Source of the DNA: Teredinibacter haidensis
GTDB taxonomy: Bacteria > Pseudomonadota > Gammaproteobacteria > Pseudomonadales > Cellvibrionaceae
Assembly: GCF_014211975.1 (NCBI RefSeq)
Contig: NZ_CP060084.1
Span: 2,480,001-2,544,000 of the forward strand
Direction of reading: 5' to 3'
Length of the DNA: 64,000 bases
Made by a program: the position numbers and the translations under genes. Positions within the stretch are counted from its first letter, which is position 1. Each line of letters opens with the position of its first letter. The notes below the pieces were generated by a model, which worked only from the letters and a program-made list of their open reading frames with translations, was not told the DNA's origin and searched no databases. Below, piece after piece: positions 57,871 through 64,000 of this stretch.

Positions 57871-60010
57871 ACATTTTTAAAGCGCGCGCGGGTGCGATAT
57901 CCGCGAACTGCTCACCTACATACAAACGTTCATCAAGTTCAAATTCAGGGCAAGCCCCTTCTATTATCTGCTCAAACGCCTCTGCCGAAATCTCCGGCGC
58001 GTTGAGGCAGGCAATAAAAACACCCCCTTCCCCAACCAGATCTGCCATTTTCCTCAGCACTTTGGGATAATCTTTTTGCGCAATGAAACTGCCTTTTTGG
58101 TAGCTGGGCGGGTCAACAATAACAACATCATAGGGACCTTCTTTTTTAAGCTTCCCCCAGGATTTAAAAATATTGTGAGGTAGAAATTTTACTTGTCTTA
58201 ATGGCAAACCATTAATTCTATGGTTATCCCTGCCAACAGAAAGGGAACGCCCACTCATGTCAATATTGACGATGGATTCAGCTCCAGCGGCCTCGGCAAC
58301 AACAGAAAACGCACAAGTGTAGGCAAACAAATTAAGAATGTGTTTTCCATAAGCGATGGATTCTAACCAATTGCGAGCAGGTTCAATATCAAGGAAAAAA
58401 CCAACATTCTGCTGGGAAGAGGATAACAAAAATGTTAGCTCGTTACGTGTAGCAAGCCAAGGTTCTGGAATTTGTCCACACTGACACTCTATGGGAGCCC
58501 CTAAAAGATACCGGTATTGAACCAGCACGGTATTTAGGCTTTCGATACTAATAAAATGAGAACGCAAAGCCGAAACCAGTTTAGCTTCAAAACCTATTTC
58601 AGGTTCTTTAAAAAATGTGACCAGTATACAAGGATAAAAATAATCTACACAACACCACTCAAGCCCGGACCACAATCCACCTCGACCGTGGAACAAGCGT
58701 CTACTATTGAGACTTTGATCTGCGGCTAAGACCTCGCGACACCGCTCGACCACCTGTTCGACACGTTTATCCAACTCAACAATGCCGTCACTTCCACCCT
58801 CATTCATCTGCCACCCCACCGGGTATAAAATTACATCCTGATAACCACATATCACTGGTATAAAACCTGCCCAGGTAAAGTCTAGCTGAGGATCGTTGGA
58901 ATCCACCAATAAAGGGCGTTTATTCAAATTTTCCAGCTTGCGCTTAGTTGCTACCACCCAGGTATTGTCTTTACCTATATACTGCAATACTGTTGGCGAG
59001 AGCTGCTGGTTACCACGCCCAATAATATGGCCCTGCCCCCCTATTGCCGTAATGACCAAGCGTACAGCTCCTGTTCGCGTTTCCAGCGCGGCTTCCAGTT
59101 CGCTGGCAGAGATATCTGAGGTCAATAATTCAAAACCAGAACCGGGATTGAATACGGCCAAGTCAATGCCTAATAGAGTCGCATCCAGTCCCAGCTCCCG
59201 CTGAATTATTTGAGTAGTGGAGCCTGGTCCAAAAACGAGAGTCACCGATTCATCCAACATATCTAGCCGCTCACGAAGCTCCGCAGCCATATCCAACAAT
59301 ACAAGCTCTTCTACTTCCATGCCGCCCTGCTTAACATGCTGCACAAATTGATTTCCAGCAGGCACCAACATTTCACCATAGTGCCGACTGCGAACACGGC
59401 CTTCGTTAAACGCCAGCTCGTCAATATCCCGAACCTCTTGTTCCTGCAGCGCGGTTAACTCACCATTTAGTAATTTTGCAACGAGTTCTGCGGCTGGTTC
59501 CGGCGCGATAGCAAAAACTCCCGAATGCATTTTAACACCGGAAGGAATACCCAATACGGGAACCCGATTACCGATCAAACTGCAGATATCGCGCGCGGTG
59601 CCGTCGCCGCCCACAAACAAGAGAAAATCAATTTTTTGATCTAACAAAAACGCTAGCTGGTTTAAAGTATCCTGCGCGCTCGTTTGCTCGGCAAGAGCGA
59701 TCGTTGAACACTGACAGGTAAAACCCAGCTCAGTGAAATAATCCTGCCCCATATCCCCCGGGCAAGTAATAAATTCCGGCAGCGCCCCCCCCTCCATCAA
59801 CACGGTTAGTGCGGTAAGAAACTGCTTTGCCCTGAGGGGAGCACGCAGGGCTATCAGCCCTTCTCTCGCCTGCTTCTGTAACTCCAGAGCATCACTACCT
59901 TTATTCGCAGTGGGCCCACCCACACCCGCTATTGGATTTACCAGAAATCCGATCCGAATACTATTCGCCATAATAGATCGCTGCTCGTCTTTATCTTCGA
60001 TAGTGTTCAT
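57836..60010 (-). CDS. Fusion of an ATP-NAD kinase-like domain and a class I SAM methyltransferase
   Basis: A 724-residue open frame joining two domains that I know as separate proteins. Residues about 18-395 match the ATP-NAD kinase/AcoX-type family (RIGFLVNPIAGVGGPTANKG, FLLFVGGDGTARDICSLIGN, VLGIPSGVKMHSGVFAIAPE). Residues about 410-724 match an RlmI/RlmK-like rRNA methyltransferase: NVGFFLDIEPARNWL, ILNLFAYTCAFSVVAEAAGA (SAM site) and VIVDPPSYQKGSF (catalytic DPPSY). There is no stop between them. Met 402 (GWQMNEGGSDG) follows a G-rich stretch (GGTGGGGTGG), so internal initiation of the methyltransferase is possible. It starts directly after the pdxB stop. Confidence 0.88.
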   Translation of the reverse strand: MNTIEDKDEQRSIMANSIRIGFLVNPIAGVGGPTANKGSDALELQKQAREGLIALRAPLRAKQFLTALTVLMEGGALPEFITCPGDMGQDYFTELGFTCQCSTIALAEQTSAQDTLNQLAFLLDQKIDFLLFVGGDGTARDICSLIGNRVPVLGIPSGVKMHSGVFAIAPEPAAELVAKLLNGELTALQEQEVRDIDELAFNEGRVRSRHYGEMLVPAGNQFVQHVKQGGMEVEELVLLDMAAELRERLDMLDESVTLVFGPGSTTQIIQRELGLDATLLGIDLAVFNPGSGFELLTSDISASELEAALETRTGAVRLVITAIGGQGHIIGRGNQQLSPTVLQYIGKDNTWVVATKRKLENLNKRPLLVDSNDPQLDFTWAGFIPVICGYQDVILYPVGWQMNEGGSDGIVELDKRVEQVVERCREVLAADQSLNSRRLFHGRGGLWSGLEWCCVDYFYPCILVTFFKEPEIGFEAKLVSALRSHFISIESLNTVLVQYRYLLGAPIECQCGQIPEPWLATRNELTFLLSSSQQNVGFFLDIEPARNWLESIAYGKHILNLFAYTCAFSVVAEAAGAESIVNIDMSGRSLSVGRDNHRINGLPLRQVKFLPHNIFKSWGKLKKEGPYDVVIVDPPSYQKGSFIAQKDYPKVLRKMADLVGEGGVFIACLNAPEISAEAFEQIIEGACPEFELDERLYVGEQFADIAPARALKMFIFRKLGDVEA

Positions 60011-61129
60011 TTATGCCGTCATTTGCACATTGAAACCTAAGGCCTGGTACTGGGACACAAGCTCTGTTGCTGGATCTAAAATCGTATAGTGGCTGAACTC
60101 CCGTCGCTGCGGATAGTTTTTACGTAACAAATCAAACTCTTTACTCAGACTGTTTTTTACCGCCCGCAAGTTTATGTCGTCTTCAAGTATTGGATATGTC
60201 TTTAGTATCGCCTCACGTAAAGAATCGGCTTTAAGGGCTATTGGTTCACCGTAGGTTTTTGCTTTGGCCTTAACAATGGTTTCGTCAGTATCGGAATCTG
60301 GCAAGCCCAACCAACGGCTCAACGCTTCGTAGATCATCAGAGAACCATTGGTTCTGCCTTCGTAGCTATAGCCGGCAATATGAGGGCTACCCAAGCTCAC
60401 AAATTCCAGCAAAGCGGTATCCAAGTTCGGTTCAGGCTCCCACACATCCAGGACAATGCGCAGATCATTTGTGTTTCCGCCGCGCAGGTAATGCAGTAGT
60501 GCCTGATTATCAATAGCAGCTCCGCGTCCCGCATTTAATAGCAGTGCGCCAGGTTTCATCTGCTGAAAAAAATCTGTGCTCATCATATGATGAGTGGGAT
60601 AGGGTCCATCGATGGTCAACGGTGTATGGGTACAGACCACATCACAGTCAAATAAATCATTCCACTCACCAATATCTTCAATATCCTGTTTGCTTAAAAA
60701 CGGATCGTAGCAAACACAGGTATGCCCTGCTTTTTTTAGGGCGAGGTAGAGACGCCCCCCAACATTGCCACAACCGACAATGCCAATTTTTAATTGGGTG
60801 TCCAGTCGCTGAAGTTGCGCCAAGGCTGCAAAAACATACTGTACAACACCCTTGGCGTTGCAACCGGGAGCGCTACTATAGGTAATTCCGCTGCTGTTCA
60901 GATAATTCTGGTCAAGATGATCGGTACCAATCGTGCAGGTACCTACAAATTTTACTGAACTTGCTTCCAGCAACTCACGATTTACTTGGGTGACTGAGCG
61001 TACCAATAAGACTTCAGCATCGCGTACATCCGCTGCTGATATCTGTCGGCCAGGTAGAACAACGACATCGCCCAACGAACCAAACAATTCTTGTACCAGA
61101 GGTATATTTTCGTCTGCAACAATTTTCAT
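60011..61129 (-). CDS. pdxB: Erythronate-4-phosphate dehydrogenase PdxB
   Basis: A 372-residue D-2-hydroxyacid dehydrogenase of pyridoxal phosphate synthesis. It has MKIVADENIPLVQELFGSLG, FVGTCTIGTDHLD and the NAD site IGIVGCGNVGGRLYLALK. NAGRGAAIDNQALL, DVWEPEPN and SPHIAGYSYEGR carry the catalytic His region. Only PdxB has this DENIP start and a C-terminal dimerisation extension. It follows the Xni-like gene by 2 bp. Confidence 0.96.
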   Translation of the reverse strand: MKIVADENIPLVQELFGSLGDVVVLPGRQISAADVRDAEVLLVRSVTQVNRELLEASSVKFVGTCTIGTDHLDQNYLNSSGITYSSAPGCNAKGVVQYVFAALAQLQRLDTQLKIGIVGCGNVGGRLYLALKKAGHTCVCYDPFLSKQDIEDIGEWNDLFDCDVVCTHTPLTIDGPYPTHHMMSTDFFQQMKPGALLLNAGRGAAIDNQALLHYLRGGNTNDLRIVLDVWEPEPNLDTALLEFVSLGSPHIAGYSYEGRTNGSLMIYEALSRWLGLPDSDTDETIVKAKAKTYGEPIALKADSLREAILKTYPILEDDINLRAVKNSLSKEFDLLRKNYPQRREFSHYTILDPATELVSQYQALGFNVQMTA

Positions 61130-61131
61130 TT

Positions 61132-62019
61132 TTAAGGAAACACTCTTTTTAACGAAGTATGAAATATTTTACCAAACCCCAGTTTGTCGGCAAAGTCGAT
61201 TAATGTTTTTCGGTTTGCGGCTTTTCGTTTGGTTGTAAAACGGCGCCCCAGGGGAGCCCGGTTATCCAATTGAGTTAGCTGTATTGCCAACTCTATTTGT
61301 GCTGAGTAATCACTTAATTTTTTCGCCAGTTTTACTGCACTACGTATAGGTAACGCAGGGATCTTATGTAAATTATTATTAAGCTCCGACCAATTAGAAA
61401 AGTAACTCAGCAAGCTCGCCGCTGTTTTGGGGCCAAGGCCGGGAACACCAGGTATATCATCACTAACATCGCCAATCAAAGCCAGGTAATCGGCGACCTG
61501 TTGAGGTTTTATGCCCATGCTATGCTCTATTGCGTTGGAGGAAAGTCTCTCTCCGTGAGGCGCATCCCACATCGTATCATTCTCCCCGAGAATGATCTGC
61601 GCGAGATCTTTATCACGCGACACAATGCAGACCTGCTGGTCTTTTTTTCGGCATCGCAGTGCAAGAGTTGCCAGTAGATCATCAGCCTCGTGGGTGTTCG
61701 ACGCATAACTTGGAATGCCCATAAATTCCGTCATGGTTTTACAGGCATTTAACTGAAACGCCAGCGCCTCGTCCGGCAATGCCCGGCTGCATTTATAATC
61801 GGGGTATATCGAATTTCGAAAACAGCTCCCCAAGCTCTCATCAAAACAGGCGGCAATATGTGTCGCTCTCGTTGTCTCCAGTAAACGTATCAACCAAAGG
61901 CTGTAACCATAGACAGCGGCGCTTGAATAACCATCGTCAGTCCACCGATTATCCGGCAACGAGAAGTAATAACGGAAGATATAAATTGAAGCGTCAACCA
62001 AGTAAACGGGGTAACTCAT
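61132..62019 (-). CDS. xni: 5'-3' exonuclease / flap endonuclease (Xni/ExoIX-like)
   Basis: A 295-residue nuclease of the polymerase I 5'-3' exonuclease family: LVDASIYIFRYYF, the metal-binding EADDLLATLALR and SRDKDLAQII, DYLALIGDVSDDIPGVPGLG, and the helix-hairpin-helix GPKTAASLLSYF. It is a stand-alone domain without a polymerase. It overlaps epmC by 4 bp. Confidence 0.92.
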   Translation of the reverse strand: MSYPVYLVDASIYIFRYYFSLPDNRWTDDGYSSAAVYGYSLWLIRLLETTRATHIAACFDESLGSCFRNSIYPDYKCSRALPDEALAFQLNACKTMTEFMGIPSYASNTHEADDLLATLALRCRKKDQQVCIVSRDKDLAQIILGENDTMWDAPHGERLSSNAIEHSMGIKPQQVADYLALIGDVSDDIPGVPGLGPKTAASLLSYFSNWSELNNNLHKIPALPIRSAVKLAKKLSDYSAQIELAIQLTQLDNRAPLGRRFTTKRKAANRKTLIDFADKLGFGKIFHTSLKRVFP

Positions 62020-62594
62020 AGCTGTTCCAGGTCGTAATCATCCGCGCAGAGGAAAGAAGCGATACCATAAAAATCCGCCAGAGCAGATGCAAAAATCATT
62101 GCTCGTGGGCTCATACCATTCTTACAATATTTTTTTGCCTGTTCCAAAATATGCTGTTTAAATACTTCCGATACCCCCATGCCCGCCATCAAATTGTCTG
62201 CGCTTATGTTGAAACGATAGCCACACGCCCTGTTGAATATCCACTCCAAAGCTTGGGGTTTTATTTCAGCCGTTTCAAACAGTTGTTGTTGCTCCGGGGA
62301 TCTACCATCAGGGGCGTACCAATAACCGTAATCCTCCACTTTCCTGCGCTCATTCCCTGCGATACACCAATGACTTATTTCGTGCAGCCCGCTGGAAAAA
62401 TAGTCTTCACGAAAAATAATTCTCGCGTTTCCATCACTCTTCGCGGGCAGGTACAGCGGCTCTTCACCCCCCCCCTCCAAACGGGTATTAAAGGGCTTTA
62501 AAAAACATCGATTAAAAATTACCACCAGATCTTGACTACGAAATATTTTCGGCACAGGAGGAACTAACTCTTCGTAAATAGTGACTAATACCAA
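62016..62594 (-). CDS. epmC: Elongation factor P hydroxylase EpmC
   Basis: An EpmC/YfcM-type hydroxylase that modifies the beta-lysyl-lysine of elongation factor P. The HExxH metal motif and flanks are clear: SGLHEISHWCIAGNERRKVE, DYGYWYAPDGR. LIF-NRCF...NTRLEGGGEEPLYLP matches the N-terminal region. The start is uncertain: TTG 62594 comes two codons after a stop and has no good ribosome-binding site, and an in-frame GTG follows about 11 codons later. No epmA or epmB is in the window. Confidence 0.92.
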   Translation of the reverse strand: MVLVTIYEELVPPVPKIFRSQDLVVIFNRCFLKPFNTRLEGGGEEPLYLPAKSDGNARIIFREDYFSSGLHEISHWCIAGNERRKVEDYGYWYAPDGRSPEQQQLFETAEIKPQALEWIFNRACGYRFNISADNLMAGMGVSEVFKQHILEQAKKYCKNGMSPRAMIFASALADFYGIASFLCADDYDLEQL

Positions 62595-62776
62595 TCGGCT
62601 TTACCAAATCAACCAAAAGAACATTTTTCAACCAAAACCTAAGAAAACCCAATTTTTTATCCAAAGTATTGTTTTATCCAAAAACTACCTATACTGTATG
62701 TGCTGATGGTTGACCAAACCATGCTGTCCTACCCGCCAATGGTGGCTAATCAGGATATCAACCTGGAGGTGGTATT

Positions 62777-63484
62777 ATGAAGACCTCAAACGCTGGTCAC
62801 AACTCGGATAACGTAATCGATCTCTTCACCGGGAAGACCTACTCTTCTGCTAACGACTCTCACATCATTCGCCTTTCTCCAGAACTCGATGGCCTGGAAA
62901 TGCTTTATTCCAATGAAGCCAGTGAAGATAAATATTTCAGCCTGAAAGTACTATGCTGGGGCCTGCGCGCCAATGGTGAGGTTGTCGGTCTGGTGCCCTG
63001 GCTGGATGACCTTGTTCCGTGCCAGGATATAGAAGACCCACTAAACGGGGCCTGGGAAGGTTACTACGATCCCGGTATTGATGAGCTGTTTTTCGAGCCC
63101 CCTATCCATAAAGTTGTGGAACTGGAAACCGCTGCAGAGTATTACGAACTGCAGTGTGAAAATGCAAACGATGTGGTACAGGAAATTCCAGATACTATTG
63201 GAACCCACGCCGTGCTTGCGGGCAAAGACGACAGCAGTTTAACCCTACAGGAAGTGGTTAGTTGGAGACTGTTTCACGATGGTACTGTTTGCGCCATGCT
63301 GGTCGATGAAAACAAAGTTGAGAGCACCCCGGTTCTCCCCGGCGACAGCTGCCTCTACCCGGCGCAGGTGCAGGAAAAATTTCGATATTTTTTCCAACAC
63401 CATATCGCCAACAAAATAAAATCCGAGGATCCAGAAGCCCTCGCCGCAATTTCGTTGCTGGTTGAAGAATCCTCTCAGGGTTAA
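62777..63484 (+). CDS. Conserved hypothetical protein
   Basis: A 235-residue acidic protein beginning MKTSNAGHNSDNVIDLFTGK, with VLCWGLRANGEVVGLVPWLD and EGYYDPGIDELFFEPPIHKV in the middle. GGAGG lies before the ATG. I do not recognise a function; similar short acidic proteins occur in Pseudomonas-type genomes. Cytoplasmic. In the 180 bp upstream, two copies of TTTTATCCAAA and a TATACT box at about 62690 may form a sigma-70 promoter. Confidence 0.78.
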   Translation: MKTSNAGHNSDNVIDLFTGKTYSSANDSHIIRLSPELDGLEMLYSNEASEDKYFSLKVLCWGLRANGEVVGLVPWLDDLVPCQDIEDPLNGAWEGYYDPGIDELFFEPPIHKVVELETAAEYYELQCENANDVVQEIPDTIGTHAVLAGKDDSSLTLQEVVSWRLFHDGTVCAMLVDENKVESTPVLPGDSCLYPAQVQEKFRYFFQHHIANKIKSEDPEALAAISLLVEESSQG

Positions 63485-63680
63485 CACGCTGAACTGAATA
63501 TCAGCGCGCTCGGCTGCTCCCTGACGGAGTAGCGCACAACTCCGCAACCGCCGGAGATTAAGGTGCCATCTGTTTCAGGCTAGGCTCGTTGGGTAGCAGC
63601 CCCCTTAAACGGCACCCCCCCTCGAAGAGGCGGGCCGAAGCTCCATTCACTTTACTGCTAGGGCAGCGAAGCGTTCATTT

Positions 63681-63935
63681 TCATCCTTTCTTTATCCAGA
63701 ACATGTAGGTTTGACCATCGTCTTCCTGCTTAACAAGCTCATGCTCAAGAAAGCTGCAAAAGCGAGGAATGTCTCTCAGCGTTGACGGGTCTGTTGCGAC
63801 CACCTCGATCAAATCACCAGGGGATGCGTCCCGCACAGCATTATGCAGCATCATTACAGGCTCTGGGCAGGTCAGACCAGAAGCATCCACCTTCATACAC
63901 GCGTCGTTCATTTTTTGATCGCTAGTTAAATTCAT
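63681..63935 (-). CDS. tusA: TusA-family sulfurtransferase
   Basis: An 84-residue TusA-like protein with the family motif DASGLTCPEPVMMLHNAV, catalytic Cys 23, and the C-terminal half FCSFLEHELVKQEDDGQTYM. TusA relays sulfur for tRNA 2-thiouridine and molybdenum cofactor work. The start may be ATG 63935 or an internal ATG at codon 9 or 14. The 195 bp before it (63485-63680) contains no gene. Confidence 0.93.
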   Translation of the reverse strand: MNLTSDQKMNDACMKVDASGLTCPEPVMMLHNAVRDASPGDLIEVVATDPSTLRDIPRFCSFLEHELVKQEDDGQTYMFWIKKG

Positions 63936-64000
63936 TTCTACCGAAGCCCTGGAAACGCACAGTTTTTTTACGAATCATTGACTTGAGTTTTATTTAAATC

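Overview
The window looks like chromosome of a marine, cellulolytic, nitrogen-fixing gammaproteobacterium of the Cellvibrionaceae type. Teredinibacter, the shipworm symbiont genus, is the best guess. The reasons are an Azotobacter-like nif cluster next to a modular GH9 cellulase whose CBMs are joined by long polyserine linkers, and a 44-64 kb housekeeping block in Pseudomonas-like order. The species cannot be settled from sequence alone.

Positions 1-44.5 kb form one large nitrogen-fixation locus with non-nif genes mixed in. From the left: the start of nifV (cut by the window edge); an insert of about 4 kb with a carboxymuconolactone decarboxylase/ECF41 sigma pair and an HxlR regulator/dehydrogenase pair; iscA-nifU-nifS; nifE-nifN-nifX-DUF269; a NifY-like gene with a small CxxC protein; a three-domain DUF255 thioredoxin protein; alanine dehydrogenase; a decayed DUF364 operon; a PEP-CTERM protein; hemerythrin; a rhodanese-ankyrin protein; a HemG-like flavodoxin; the structural operon nifH-D-K-fdxB-nifT-DUF6129-like; a divergent SIR2-like gene; an L,D-transpeptidase; rnfABCDGEH-nafY; nifLA; the GH9 cellulase; and nifB-fdx-nifO-nifQ-FeSII (Shethna protein).

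Reading the non-coding DNA by eye gives sigma-54 -24/-12 promoters (GG-N10-GC) before nifV, iscA, nifE, nifY, the DUF364 operon, the rhodanese-ankyrin gene, nifH, the SIR2-like gene, rnfA, nifL and nifB. Nearly all have NifA activator sites (TGT-N10-ACA) about 70-150 bp upstream. These define a NifA regulon in the window that includes three poorly characterised units: the SIR2-like gene, the rhodanese-ankyrin gene and the decayed DUF364 operon.

The genes work together as follows. nifHDK encode nitrogenase. nifU/S and IscA supply Fe-S clusters. nifB/E/N/X/Q/V, NafY and NifY-like proteins build and carry FeMo-co. Rnf and the ferredoxins supply low-potential electrons. NifL/NifA control transcription. 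FeSII probably protects nitrogenase from oxygen.

From 44.8 to 64 kb the content is ordinary: tRNA-Ser, tRNA-Gly and tRNA-Glu, a coiled-coil membrane protein, a class III cyclase, queF, a YadGH-type ABC transporter, a 3-methyladenine glycosylase, msrB, alaA, a GGDEF-EAL protein, a fused ATP-NAD kinase-like/methyltransferase gene, pdxB, an Xni-like nuclease, epmC and tusA. I saw no transposase, integrase, rRNA or CRISPR array.
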